A stretch of DNA of 64,000 bases from Paenibacillus gyeongsangnamensis (GCF_027533625.1 NZ_JAQAGZ010000029.1:1-64000), one strand, 5' to 3'; positions 28,000-37,579 are shown, counted from the stretch's first letter. Program-made: numbers and translations. The notes: generated by a model not told the origin, from the sequence alone.

Positions 28000-28034
28000 A
28001 AAAAAACCGCTGCATTCTGATGAATGGCGGTTTC
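28000..28034 (-). terminator. Riboswitch expression-platform terminator
   Basis: On the minus strand AACCGCCATTC pairs with GAATGCAGCGGTT and runs into seven T. It lies between the TPP aptamer and the permease gene, so TPP binding should cause early termination. Confidence 0.85.
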
Positions 28035-28072
28035 TCATGTACGCACTAAAGCACTAATGAAACGACATAGCA

Positions 28073-28175
28073 CGCAATTCCTCCGCTGGCATTATCCAGA
28101 TCAGGTTTAACGGTCGATAGCGAATCAGCTATCCTCTCAGCAGAGTTTCCTCAGCTCCCGTGGATTCAATTGTCG
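28073..28175 (-). promoter_or_regulatory. TPP (THI-box) riboswitch
   Basis: On the minus strand the two conserved thiamin-pyrophosphate aptamer blocks are present: GCTGAGAGGAT (5' part) and ACCTGATCTGGATAATGCC with AGCGGAGGAA (3' part). An extra P3 hairpin GAGGAAACTC stands between GGGAGC and GCTGAGA. CAATT and AATTG close the P1 stem. It precedes the NCS2-LuxE-LuxC-SDR operon and should switch it off when TPP is plentiful. Confidence 0.93.
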
Positions 28176-28262
28176 GTACTAGCGTACTCCCATGCTCTCC
28201 ATTTGTCAACGTTTTGAAATCTTAAGTTTAGTAGCAGAGATCCGTTGGGAATGGAATGTCAT

Positions 28263-28327
28263 TAAGTTCTTGTCAAAACCGGGAATGTCATAAAAAATTC
28301 TTGTCATCTAATTTTGACAAGAACTTA
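28263..28327. repeat. 16-bp perfect inverted repeat with an internal third copy
   Basis: TAAGTTCTTGTCAAAA (28263-28278) and its exact complement TTTTGACAAGAACTTA (28312-28327) flank 33 bases that contain ATTCTTGTCAT in direct orientation. It could be an operator array or the ends of a lost IS. A related pair, ACTTCTTGTC with GACAAGAAGT, occurs at 38835-38864. Confidence 0.65.
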
Positions 28328-28645
28328 TACTTAAGATAATTATGCGATTGCCGCCATGAATGGCGATCTGATCTAACTACGATCACGATTAGATCCATTT
28401 TATCCCATCGGAAGCCCTCCAATGAGAAAGAAGCGGGATTTGCAAAGGATCTTTTGTTTACACGAATTAGGCCAGATATAGCGATTCCCCCAGCCTAAGC
28501 CCGACTTGCTGCAGCTATGTATATGGTTCCAATGGGGCCTTCTAAAATATATATCGATTGCTATTTCCCCAAAACACATCTTTTTGATTTATTGGGTGTC
28601 CTTGGTTGTGGTGCTCTCTCCTTTGGCGATGGTTCATTCACGATT

Positions 28646-28747
28646 ATGCGCATATGTTTGTGTCGTGACTTCGCGATACAAACATATGTACTTTCAAATA
28701 AAAATCCCCAATTAACGGAGATCTCAAAGCACCTATGTTTGTGTCGC
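28646..28747. repeat. Three copies of a CATATGTTTGT-type motif
   Basis: CATATGTTTGTGTCG (from about 28649) is followed by the inverted copy ACAAACATATG (about 28679-28689) and a direct copy CTATGTTTGTGTCG (about 28734). The spacing suggests a protein-binding array or a small palindromic repeat. It lies just past the end of the YesM gene. Confidence 0.55.
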
Positions 28748-28863
28748 CGGACAGCAACTGATCAAGCAACCTGCCCGTTAGCCATCCATGCAGCGCAAGA
28801 GCTTCCAGAGACTTAACGTGTAGGCACTATCTAGGCGAGGATATAACGAAATTCGTTCGTCAA

Positions 28864-30753
28864 CTACTCCCCTAATTTTCCAAGCATAGCGGATTCTTCG
28901 ATTGTGATACGGATCGTGGTTCCTGTTGGCGGTTCCGTACTTGATTCCAGCGTCATTCGATAATCCTCCCCAAACAGCAGCTTTAGCCGGGAATCCACAT
29001 TCTTCATGCCGTAACCGGAAGAAGCGATCACATCGTTCCCCCAAATATCCGCTCCCAGGAGCCCGGTCTGCTTTCTGATTTGTTCCGCGGTCATGCCTAC
29101 ACCGTTATCGGAAATTTCAAGGAGAACATGCTCACCCGCCCGGCCGCCCGTCAAACGGATAAACCCCGGCCCGCGCAGGCGCCGGATGCCGTGAACGATA
29201 GCATTTTCAACAATCGGCTGGAGTACCAGCTTGCAGATGGGATAACGGGACACGTCCGCATCCAGCTCGACGCTGTAGTCAAACCGATCCTCGAAGCGGA
29301 TCTTTTGGATGTTCAAATAGATCCGGATCATCTCGAATTCCTCCTGCAGGGAGATCACTTCCCTCCCTTTGCTTAAGATCATCCGGAACAGCTTGGACAA
29401 GCCGTTCACCATTTGACTGATGCGAGTTTGGTTATTTTCCAGCGCCATCCAGTTGATCGTATCGAGCGTATTGTACAAAAAATGCGGATTGATTTGATAT
29501 TCGAGCACCCTCAGCTCAAAAAGCCGCTTCAAGCTCTGCTGTTCTTTTAAATTCTCCAGCAGTTCCTCGATATGGGTAGCCATGGAATTAAAGGTGTCGC
29601 CGATTACGCGGATTTCGTCACTCCCTTTCAACTCAATCCGGGTACCCCACTGCTTTTGTCCGAGCGTACGCATTGCCTTGTTCAGCTTGCCGAGACGCTC
29701 CGTCAAGATTTTCGCCCCCAGCAGCGATATAAGAAAGGCGAGTGCTAGGAAAAAAGCATAGCCAAAGTACAATTGGCTGCGAATATCGGCTGAAGCTCGG
29801 CGGATGTATTCAGCATCGAGGCCAATGAACAAATAATCATCCTTTTCCATCGGCATGACCACCGCCCGCCACGTCCGGCCGTTCAGGTCCACTTCGGTCA
29901 GGCGCGAGGACAAATCCTTAAGCGAATATGGAAGAAGGCGTCCCTGCCCGCCGATGATGTTCTTCCGGTCGTAGATCATCCAGGTGCTTTCCCTTTGATC
30001 CGCCAGGCCGAAGATCATCTGTCCGTAATAATTATAGGTCTCGAAAGAGCCGCGCACCGCATTCAGCGACAAATTGACCAGCACGTAACCGATGACCCGC
30101 TGCGGGTCGCCCACGCCGTAAATTCTTCTCGCGAAGGTAATCATATCGGTCTTCTTCGTCAGCGCGTCATTGACGCTCCAAGCAAGGCCGGTATGGTCAG
30201 GGGAAGCCACTTCCTTTAGCAGCAGAGAGCCCTTTAAGTCTTCCGAGGTGATTTGGTAATTTTCCGATGTGTTCAAATATAGCTCGCCGTCATCGGCGGC
30301 AAGGATCGCGATGGAAAAAATATTGTTCCACACCAGCCGGTACCGTGATAAAATGCCACGCAATATATCCTGTTTCATATATTTTTCTCTTCTTACAAGC
30401 TCGTTTGCATCAGGGTAATATTCCTTCTGGTAAGCCGCCGTTCCTTCTCTGGTACCGGATAAAATTTGCTGAACCTCGGGTTCGATCAGGATTTGATTCG
30501 TCAGCGTGGTCACGTCGCCGAATAATCCCCGCAGTTCGCGGCTCGTCGCATGCTCCAGCACATAAAGCGTATTGTCCATCTCGCTCAGCTTCTGCTGGAT
30601 CTGCCTGTTCATCAATTGGTTGATAATGACAAGCAGCAGCAAATTCGGTATGACAATGAGCAGGATCAGCTTTACGAAAATGCGCCGGCTTAAGTTACGG
30701 TACCACCGGGTAACAAAACGCAATGCCCAGTTAAGCATATGTTCCCATCCCAT
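28864..30753 (-). CDS. YesM-type sensor histidine kinase
   Basis: 629 residues. A membrane span near 25-45, an extracellular sensor domain (about 50-325), a second span near 330-350 and a HAMP linker lead to the His_kinase domain with phospho-acceptor motif QINPHFLYNTLDTINWM (about 420). A HATPase domain follows with N-box VENAIVHGI and G-box ISDNGVGMT. It phosphorylates the YesN-type regulator whose gene overlaps it by 23 bases. Such pairs sense sugars or oligosaccharides outside the cell and control the adjoining ABC transporter. Confidence 0.9.
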   Translation of the reverse strand: MGWEHMLNWALRFVTRWYRNLSRRIFVKLILLIVIPNLLLLVIINQLMNRQIQQKLSEMDNTLYVLEHATSRELRGLFGDVTTLTNQILIEPEVQQILSGTREGTAAYQKEYYPDANELVRREKYMKQDILRGILSRYRLVWNNIFSIAILAADDGELYLNTSENYQITSEDLKGSLLLKEVASPDHTGLAWSVNDALTKKTDMITFARRIYGVGDPQRVIGYVLVNLSLNAVRGSFETYNYYGQMIFGLADQRESTWMIYDRKNIIGGQGRLLPYSLKDLSSRLTEVDLNGRTWRAVVMPMEKDDYLFIGLDAEYIRRASADIRSQLYFGYAFFLALAFLISLLGAKILTERLGKLNKAMRTLGQKQWGTRIELKGSDEIRVIGDTFNSMATHIEELLENLKEQQSLKRLFELRVLEYQINPHFLYNTLDTINWMALENNQTRISQMVNGLSKLFRMILSKGREVISLQEEFEMIRIYLNIQKIRFEDRFDYSVELDADVSRYPICKLVLQPIVENAIVHGIRRLRGPGFIRLTGGRAGEHVLLEISDNGVGMTAEQIRKQTGLLGADIWGNDVIASSGYGMKNVDSRLKLLFGEDYRMTLESSTEPPTGTTIRITIEESAMLGKLGE

Positions 30754-32245
30754 CCTTATAATCGGAAGGATTCACGCCGACCCACTTTTTGAAATAGCTG
30801 CTGAAATATAAGGGATTCTCGTACCCGACTCGTTCCGCGATATCGCATATTTTCAATTCCGTCTGATGCAGCAACGCTTTCGCCTTCTCCATGCGCAGGC
30901 GGGCCAAATACTGCATGCAGGATAATCCCGTTATTTTGCGGAACGTTTGGGTGAGATAGTTCGGATGGACACCGGCAAGCTCCGCCAGCTGTTGCAACGT
31001 AAGGGAAGCCTCGGCATAATGCTCCTCCAGATACGCCGCCACTTTGTCTACTAGTTCGCTGCCGCTCGGGGAAGGCAGGGCGCCCCTTGCGAGCAGGCAG
31101 GCATCCAGCCACCTCTCTATCCGCTCCACGGCGGAAGGGAAAGGCAGATGAGACAAACGCGGAGACGGAGGACATGCGACCTGGAGCTCCTCGAGTAGCT
31201 GCTCAACAGAGACGATCAGCTTGTAGAAGCCCTGCAGAGCAATGTCCGGGCCTGAGCCTGTGGCAAGCAGCCGTCCCGCAAAATCTGCAGTCACCCTGTG
31301 CATTCCGTCGGTATCTCCCGTGCGAAGTGCGACTCGTAGCCGCTGCTCCTCTTGAAACGGATAAACGAACGTTTCGTTCATCCGTGCCTCCAGCCGTTCA
31401 AACGCTCCCGCCAAGGAGGACGCCAGTTGCAATAGCCCTTTGGCCGGGTCCCCCAGCTCTACCGCGACGGGAATACCGAGTACGCTTTCGGCCAGCGAGC
31501 AGAAGTCTGCCGCCGTTTCCAGCTCGCGGGAATCTCCCTGCATCCCGAACACCAATGTGCCCGTATCTTTAATCATAATAAAGCCTTTCCTGTGAGATAA
31601 AACCGCTTCCAAAAACAGCTGTTTCACAGCCACGCTATACAACAGCATATCTCTCTGCGAAGATCCACTGTCCCATTTGCACACGCACATGACTCCGCTA
31701 ATAAACTCCTCCTCCAACGAGAAAGGAAAGCAGCCCGCAAAATCATGCAGCTCCGCAGCGGAGACCAGCCGCCCTTCCAGCAGATCGGACAGCAGCTTAT
31801 CCCTGACATACAGCGATGCATTGGCTGTCAGTTGCTCCAACCTTAAAAGATCAGAACGGCGCAGCCGCTCCTTGCGGATATCGGTGCGGATGCAGTCCAG
31901 AACGGCGTACAGCTCGGACGGCTCCACCGGCTTTGTGATATAGCGGCACACCTTGAGATCAATTGCTTTCTGCGCCAGATGGAATTCCTCGTGTCCTGAC
32001 AAGATAGTGCATTTGATTCCAGGGTATAAACGGTTCACCTGCTCGATGAGTTCGAGGCCGTCGATATACTGCATGAAGATATCCGTGATGATCAAATCGG
32101 GCAGGCGCTCCGCCCCCTCCAACCATTCCAGTGCCGTCTCCCCGTCGTCCGCCGACCCTGCAACCGTGAACCCTTCCAGCTGACGGATCGCCTTTTCCAG
32201 TCCTTTCCGGATAATGGGCTCGTCGTCTACAATCAGGATATTCAT
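30731..32245 (-). CDS. YesN-type response regulator with AraC DNA-binding domain
   Basis: 504 residues. The receiver domain has acidic residues DDE at 7-9 and the phospho-acceptor Asp55 in LIITDIFMQ. After a long linker of about 270 residues, the C-terminal AraC-type double helix-turn-helix starts near 400 (LTLQQLAELAGVHPNYLTQTFRK, then IAERVGYENPLYFSSYFKKWVGVNPSDYK). It is coupled by overlap to the kinase gene and lies downstream of the transporter operon, which it probably activates. Confidence 0.92.
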   Translation of the reverse strand: MNILIVDDEPIIRKGLEKAIRQLEGFTVAGSADDGETALEWLEGAERLPDLIITDIFMQYIDGLELIEQVNRLYPGIKCTILSGHEEFHLAQKAIDLKVCRYITKPVEPSELYAVLDCIRTDIRKERLRRSDLLRLEQLTANASLYVRDKLLSDLLEGRLVSAAELHDFAGCFPFSLEEEFISGVMCVCKWDSGSSQRDMLLYSVAVKQLFLEAVLSHRKGFIMIKDTGTLVFGMQGDSRELETAADFCSLAESVLGIPVAVELGDPAKGLLQLASSLAGAFERLEARMNETFVYPFQEEQRLRVALRTGDTDGMHRVTADFAGRLLATGSGPDIALQGFYKLIVSVEQLLEELQVACPPSPRLSHLPFPSAVERIERWLDACLLARGALPSPSGSELVDKVAAYLEEHYAEASLTLQQLAELAGVHPNYLTQTFRKITGLSCMQYLARLRMEKAKALLHQTELKICDIAERVGYENPLYFSSYFKKWVGVNPSDYKDGMGTYA

Positions 32246-32407
32246 ACCGGCATCCTCCCCGCTTCGGTGTAAGGCCGTTTGGCCGCTAGCTTTATTGTAC
32301 TATACCAAGATGAGTTATGGCGTACGGACGTGCATTTCCCTTTCGCCATCAAACAAAAAGACGGCTGGTGCCGCGGCGCGGCGCCCAACCCTCTCTTATG
32401 CGTTTGC

Positions 32408-33370
32408 TTAGGCCCAGTACATTTCACCTGACGTTTCGGTAATCAGGATCTCCTGCAAAAAGCGGACCGCTTTAGTAAAGCCTTCCTGCACCGACATCAG
32501 CCCGTCTTCATGCTCAATGCTGACCGCCCCGTCGTAGCCTACCGTCCGCAGCGCGCTGACGATGTCTTTCCATACTTCGGTCCCGTGCCCGTAGCCGACG
32601 GTGCGAAACGTCCAGGAGCGCTGCCGCACATCCTTGTACGATTTCGTATCCAATACGCCGTTCAGCGCGTTGTTATAGGGATAAATTGCCGTATCTTTGG
32701 CGTGAAAATGATAGATCCTACGCTGCAGAGCGAGGATGGAGGCAACCGGATCCATGCCCTGCCAGAACATGTGGCTCGGGTCGAAGTTGATGCCGACCTG
32801 CTCTCCTGCTGCCTTACACAGCCGAAGCGCCGTCTCCGTATTATAGACGACAAACCCCGGATGAGGCTCGACCGCGGCTTTCACCCCGTGATCTCTGAAA
32901 AGACGGCCCATCCGTTCCCAGTACGGAAGGACCTTCTCCTCCCACTGCCATGCCACGATCTCCGAGAAATCGTTCGGCCAGGGACAAGTCACCCAGACCG
33001 GTCTTTGTGACGTTTCCGATTCGCCCGGACATCCGGAGAAATTGACGACCGTCTCCACGCCCAGCTCTTCCGCCAGCAGAATCGTCTGCTCAAAATCTCG
33101 CTGGTGCTGCTCTGCAACCTCCGGATTCGGATGAAGCGGGTTACCATGACAGCTTAGCGCGCTGATTGTCAACTGATAACGTTCCAGCAGCTTCTTGATC
33201 CGCTCGATTTCTTTCGGATTGCCCAGCACTTCCGACGGACGGAGATGATGATTGCCGACATAGCCTCCGGTTGCTATCTCCACGGTTTGAATCCCCTGCT
33301 TGGACACATAGGCCAGCGCATCCTCCAGGGAATGACGGCGGAAAAGAGTCAGAAATACGCCTAGCTTCAT
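32408..33370 (-). CDS. Sugar isomerase/epimerase (xylose-isomerase-like TIM barrel)
   Basis: 320 residues from the ATG at 33370, where the TIM-barrel family begins (MKLGVFLTLFRRHSLEDAL). Metal ligands of the AP-endonuclease-2 superfamily are visible: Glu in VEPHPGFVVYN, Asp in INFDPSHMFWQG, His in YHFHAKDT and Glu in VSIEHED. Relatives are IolE/IolI-type and hydroxypyruvate-isomerase-like enzymes acting on free sugars or inositols. It lies 53 bases after the permease gene and probably acts on the imported sugar together with the dehydrogenase at 36527-37579. Confidence 0.85.
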   Translation of the reverse strand: MKLGVFLTLFRRHSLEDALAYVSKQGIQTVEIATGGYVGNHHLRPSEVLGNPKEIERIKKLLERYQLTISALSCHGNPLHPNPEVAEQHQRDFEQTILLAEELGVETVVNFSGCPGESETSQRPVWVTCPWPNDFSEIVAWQWEEKVLPYWERMGRLFRDHGVKAAVEPHPGFVVYNTETALRLCKAAGEQVGINFDPSHMFWQGMDPVASILALQRRIYHFHAKDTAIYPYNNALNGVLDTKSYKDVRQRSWTFRTVGYGHGTEVWKDIVSALRTVGYDGAVSIEHEDGLMSVQEGFTKAVRFLQEILITETSGEMYWA

Positions 33371-33423
33371 AGGTTGAACCCTAAATGGTTGTAATTCGTT
33401 CCGCTTAAGTTCTGTACCTTGCT

Positions 33424-34266
33424 TCAGTCCTTCATCGCCCCGCTCGTGATCCCGCCTACGATATACTTTTGCATCGTGATAAAGATCAGAATAATCGGAA
33501 CCGCTGCGATCGTGGCGACGGCCATGAGATGATTCCACTGGGTTCCATATTCCCCGATGAACTTGTACAGCCCCATCGTGAGCGGGCGGATCGCCTCATT
33601 GGACGTCAGCGTCAGGGCGAACAGAAAATCCCCCCAGCCCCACAGAAAGCAGAAGGCGCCTACCGTCAGCAGGCCCGGCTTTACCAAGGGAAGAATAATG
33701 CGCCGGAATGCGCTGAACTTTCCGCAGCCATCGATCATCGCCGCCTCCTCCAGCCCCCCTGGAACCGATAAAAAGTAAGGACGTAGCACCAGGATCGCAA
33801 AGGGAAGCGAATGGGTCGTATTGGCGACGATCAAAGCAGTAAAGCTGTTGATCAGCTGAACCTTGGAGAAAGCGATGAACAGTGGCATGGCTAGCATGAT
33901 GCTCGGCAGCATCTGGGTGGCGAGCAGCAGAATCAAGATGGCGGCCTTGCCTCTCATCGGCAGCCGGGCGAGCCCGTAAGCGGCCGGGGTTGCGAGTAGC
34001 AGCGTCAGCGCCATGGTTCCCGTGGCGATAATAAAGCTGTTGCCGATATAACCGAGCATGGCCCGGTTCTTCAAGAAGTTATCCACATAAGAGCTGAAGG
34101 TCGGCTCATGCGGGAAGAGGTGGGGCGGGATGACGAACAGTTCCCCCATCGGCTTAAGCGAGGTTGCAATCATCCAGTACACCGGGAATAAGAAAACCAG
34201 GGTAAGAACCCAGCCTACCGTCGACATCGCGTAATCCCGGCCTTTGTATACCGTCTTACCGATCAC
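33424..34266 (-). CDS. Carbohydrate ABC transporter permease (MalG type)
   Basis: 280 residues from the GTG at 34266, which has GGAGGAG upstream and overlaps the previous stop (GTGA). Six membrane spans surround the EAA loop EEAAMIDGCGKFSAFRRIILPLVKPGL that docks on the ATPase. It is the inner-membrane partner of the permease at 34263-35201. No ATPase gene is present, as usual for Bacillota sugar importers that share MsmX. Confidence 0.92.
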   Translation of the reverse strand: MIGKTVYKGRDYAMSTVGWVLTLVFLFPVYWMIATSLKPMGELFVIPPHLFPHEPTFSSYVDNFLKNRAMLGYIGNSFIIATGTMALTLLLATPAAYGLARLPMRGKAAILILLLATQMLPSIMLAMPLFIAFSKVQLINSFTALIVANTTHSLPFAILVLRPYFLSVPGGLEEAAMIDGCGKFSAFRRIILPLVKPGLLTVGAFCFLWGWGDFLFALTLTSNEAIRPLTMGLYKFIGEYGTQWNHLMAVATIAAVPIILIFITMQKYIVGGITSGAMKD

Positions 34267-35201
34267 AATTGCTCCTCCTTCCGCATCAACCAAAGATAGA
34301 CCCCCGCCAGCACGAACAGCAGCATGAACATGAAGCTAGCCACCGTTGCACCCAGACTGAAATCGAAGTTCGTAAAAGATAAACGGTACGCATACAGCGG
34401 AAATACCGTTGAAGCATTCACCGGGCCGCCGCCGGTCATGATGAAAATCAAATCGAACACCTTAAACGTATAAATCACGCCCAGCATCAGCAGTACGAGG
34501 ATCGTCGGTCGAAGCAGGGGAAGCGTAATATTCGCAAACTGCCGGAAGCGTCCGGCCCCGTCGATTTTGGCCGCTTCGTACAAATGGCCCGGTAGTGCCT
34601 GGAGACCCGAGAGCAGGATCACCATATTGAAAGGAATGCCGATCCAAATGTTCGCCACCATCGTGCCGGCCAGCGCGGTGTGCTCTTCCGTCAGCCAAAA
34701 CTTCGGATGATCAAGTAGACCTATGGCCTGAAGCAGATGATTCACAATACCGTTATCGCCCGCGAGCATCCATTTGAACAGCGTGGCGGAGATGACGATT
34801 GGCATCATCCAGGCCAGCAGCATGAGCGACCGCATCGTGTCTCTTCCCGGGAATTGGCGGTTAAAGAACAAGGCGAACGCAAACCCGATGCAGAACTGAA
34901 ATACGATGCTCCCCACGGTGAAAACGGCCGAATTTTTGAAGGAAATCCGGAATACCTCGTCTTTAAACATCGCGGCATAGTTGCTCCATCCGACAAACTC
35001 ATGCTCACCCTTCAGGTTCATCAAGGTCACATTTTGAAAGCTGAGAAGCAAATTATATACAATCGGAAACACAAGAAAGCAGATCATAAACAGTACCCCG
35101 GGCGCAATGAACAAATAATTGCCCCAGGTGCCCCAACTGCGCCTTCCGGCTACGGTTCTTGCGGATTTGCTCGGCGCGCCGGCCGAAGTTTGGATGTCCA
35201 T
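34263..35201 (-). CDS. Carbohydrate ABC transporter permease (MalF type)
   Basis: 312 residues with six membrane spans and the docking loop YEAAKIDGAGRFRQFANITLPLLRP. It forms the channel with the MalG-type protein encoded just downstream (4-base overlap). It lies 60 bases after the binding-protein gene. The first 30 residues are a charged cytoplasmic extension. Confidence 0.92.
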   Translation of the reverse strand: MDIQTSAGAPSKSARTVAGRRSWGTWGNYLFIAPGVLFMICFLVFPIVYNLLLSFQNVTLMNLKGEHEFVGWSNYAAMFKDEVFRISFKNSAVFTVGSIVFQFCIGFAFALFFNRQFPGRDTMRSLMLLAWMMPIVISATLFKWMLAGDNGIVNHLLQAIGLLDHPKFWLTEEHTALAGTMVANIWIGIPFNMVILLSGLQALPGHLYEAAKIDGAGRFRQFANITLPLLRPTILVLLMLGVIYTFKVFDLIFIMTGGGPVNASTVFPLYAYRLSFTNFDFSLGATVASFMFMLLFVLAGVYLWLMRKEEQL

Positions 35202-35261
35202 GAGCCTCCCTCATTTTTGGAGAAGATGTGGGAAGGAACACAGGCGTTCCCTCCCTGCGAA

Positions 35262-36530
35262 CTACTGCGCCAGCAAAGGTTTGATTTTGGCATCCGTATC
35301 CTTTACGGCGTCCTCCGGCGATTTGATGCCGGTCAGCACCTGCTGAAGCATTTCCTGCACGGCATCTGAAATCTTCGGATAATTCGGGCCGTAGGCGCGT
35401 GCTTTGGCTACGTCCATACTGTCGGCGAATATTTTCAATAGCTTGTCATTCTGCCAAATCGGGTCTTGAATCAAATCCTTCCTGGCCGGCAGACGCCCGG
35501 CGGCCTTCAGGAAGCTCTTCAAGTATTCAGGCTGCTGTGCGAATTTGACGATATCCCAGGCTACATCCTTATGCTTCGTGGTGGCAGTGATGGCCCAGTT
35601 CTCCCCTCCGAGAATCGTCCCCCCCTGTTTATTTGTGGGCAGGGGCACGATGTCCCATTTGAACTTGGCGTCCTTTTGCAGCGCGGGTATTTGCCAGGTG
35701 CCGTTCACCATCATGGCTACGTTGCCCGCCGCAAATTGAAGCTCGGTGGCCTGCTGATCCTGGCCAACGATTTCCTTGGACATCGCTCCGCTATCCACGA
35801 GCTCCTTCCACAGCTTAACCGCTTCGAGCGTGCCCGGACTGTTGAACGTGTTCAAATCCGATCCGCTCTGCCAGACGAACGGGAGGAACTGAAACGTTCC
35901 CTGTTCATTGCGGACCGCGGAAACCGAGAGGCCGTAGACGCCGGGCTTCTTCAGCTTGTTCGCCGCTTCCTTCAGCTCATTCCAGTTGGTTGGCGGCTTA
36001 ATCCCCGCAGCATTCAGCATATCGGCATTGTAAAACAGCGCAAGATTGTTGCTGCTGTTCGGAATGCCGTAGTTTTTGCCCTTATACTGAGTGGAGGACC
36101 AAGGACCTTTGTAATATTGGTCCGCCTGTCCCCATTCCTGCACTTCCTTGGTAATGTCGGCGAGTACCCCGGCAGCAGCGAAGGCTTGATGATCGGGATT
36201 ATCGAGCCAGACGATATCCGGAAGCTGGCCGGCTGCCGAGCCGAGCAGCAGCTTGTTCTTTAGATCGCCAAAAGGAACATAGGAGCGCTCGATCGTGACG
36301 TTCGGATGCGCCTTCTGGTAATCTTCGATGACTTTGTTCAGCGCGCCTACCATCCCGTCCGCATTCATATAATCCCACCACGTAATTTTGACGGGAACCC
36401 CGCCGGAATTTCCGGATCCGCCCGATGCACCTGCCTTGGAGTCAGGGGCACCCGGATTCGCTGACGGCGAACAGGCCGATGTAAGACCTAACAATAACGC
36501 GGTGAGCAGCAGATATCCTTTCCTTCTCAA
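35262..36530 (-). CDS. Sugar-binding lipoprotein of an ABC transporter
   Basis: 422 residues. The signal peptide ends in the lipobox LTSACS (about residue 20), so the mature protein is lipid-anchored. The mature part has the family 1 solute-binding fold: VKITWWDYMNADGM at the start, then LPDIVWLDNPDHQAFAAAGVLADI and GNVAMMVNGTWQIP. It captures a mono- or oligosaccharide for the two permeases downstream. Its start overlaps the dehydrogenase stop by four bases. Confidence 0.92.
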   Translation of the reverse strand: MRRKGYLLLTALLLGLTSACSPSANPGAPDSKAGASGGSGNSGGVPVKITWWDYMNADGMVGALNKVIEDYQKAHPNVTIERSYVPFGDLKNKLLLGSAAGQLPDIVWLDNPDHQAFAAAGVLADITKEVQEWGQADQYYKGPWSSTQYKGKNYGIPNSSNNLALFYNADMLNAAGIKPPTNWNELKEAANKLKKPGVYGLSVSAVRNEQGTFQFLPFVWQSGSDLNTFNSPGTLEAVKLWKELVDSGAMSKEIVGQDQQATELQFAAGNVAMMVNGTWQIPALQKDAKFKWDIVPLPTNKQGGTILGGENWAITATTKHKDVAWDIVKFAQQPEYLKSFLKAAGRLPARKDLIQDPIWQNDKLLKIFADSMDVAKARAYGPNYPKISDAVQEMLQQVLTGIKSPEDAVKDTDAKIKPLLAQ

Positions 36531-37579
36531 ACGGATCCCTCCTTGATAGTTGTCGCCGGTTCGCTGCAGTGGCGGAATTCTTCCATGTGAACGGATTGCC
36601 CCGACCGCGCGGATGCGATAGCCGCACAGGTCAGCTCAAAGCTGCGAAGGTTGTCTTCGATCGCCGTAGCAGGCGTTTTCCCGGCTTTCACCGATGCGAC
36701 GAAGTCCTCCAGGGAGGACGCACGGTCTGTATACGGCATCTGTACAAGCTCAACCTCCCGTCCGACCGCAGCTGCCGGTTCCTCTCCGGTCCACAGAGTA
36801 ACGGCATCGTCGATGATCTCAATTGCGCCTCGGTCGCCTACGATGCGGATATCTCCGTTCCATGTCGTTTCCTTCCCCCAGGAAACCCAGCTGCCGAAAT
36901 AATGGACATGAATATCGTCCTCGAAGCGGATGGAGGCGCCGGCGGAAGGATTTCCGCTGAACCAGCTCCATGCGGGACGAAAGCTGCGAGCGTTGATGTC
37001 CACCGGTTCTTTTCCCAGCAGAAACCGCATGATGTCAAAATGATGGATCGACATATCCTCCAGCAAAATGTCCTGGTAACGGTCGCGCCAGCCCCCGAAC
37101 TTCATCGCCTTCCGGAACTCATATTCGATATAACCCACCTGCCCGATCGCTTGTTCGTCCAGCAGCTTCCTCACGGTTTGCAGCGCCGGTCTCCACCGAT
37201 AATTTTGGCTAACGGCCACCTGGTACGCATAATGGCGGCTTCCTTCGAGCAGCTCCAGCGCTTCCTGATAAGTATGCGTCAGCGGCTTTTCCATCAGCAC
37301 ATGGAGTCCGGCTTCCAATGCTTGGAGCGCCAGCGCTTTATGAGTCTGCGGCGGGGTAACGATAAGCGCCATATCGGCCTCAACCTTCGCCAGAGCTTCC
37401 TCTGGCGTAAGAAATAGCCGCTCCGGCGGCAGCCCAACCTTCTCTCCGGCCTCCTGTAAATTGGCTTCGGTGATGTCTACCACGGCAGCAAGCTCGACTC
37501 CCGCATGTTCCTTTACGATTTGCAGCCAGGACTGCCCGAAGCCTCCCGTACCGATTTGAATCAAGCGAAACGGCTCCAA
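36527..37579 (-). CDS. Gfo/Idh/MocA-family sugar dehydrogenase
   Basis: 350 residues. An N-terminal Rossmann domain has IGTGGFGQSWLQIV at 8-21. VLMEKPLTHTYQEALEL carries the conserved EKP motif near residue 97. The C-terminal alpha/beta domain contains the His pair in MSIHHFDIMRFLLG. These enzymes oxidise or reduce sugars and inositols with NAD(P). As first gene of the transporter operon, it probably prepares the imported sugar for the isomerase. Confidence 0.9.
   Translation of the reverse strand: MEPFRLIQIGTGGFGQSWLQIVKEHAGVELAAVVDITEANLQEAGEKVGLPPERLFLTPEEALAKVEADMALIVTPPQTHKALALQALEAGLHVLMEKPLTHTYQEALELLEGSRHYAYQVAVSQNYRWRPALQTVRKLLDEQAIGQVGYIEYEFRKAMKFGGWRDRYQDILLEDMSIHHFDIMRFLLGKEPVDINARSFRPAWSWFSGNPSAGASIRFEDDIHVHYFGSWVSWGKETTWNGDIRIVGDRGAIEIIDDAVTLWTGEEPAAAVGREVELVQMPYTDRASSLEDFVASVKAGKTPATAIEDNLRSFELTCAAIASARSGQSVHMEEFRHCSEPATTIKEGSV

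Larger units (their letters stand above)
28211..28863. other. Non-coding region between operons
   Basis: No supported gene lies in this 650-base stretch. It holds two sets of repeats, described separately at 28263-28327 and 28646-28747. Confidence 0.5.
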
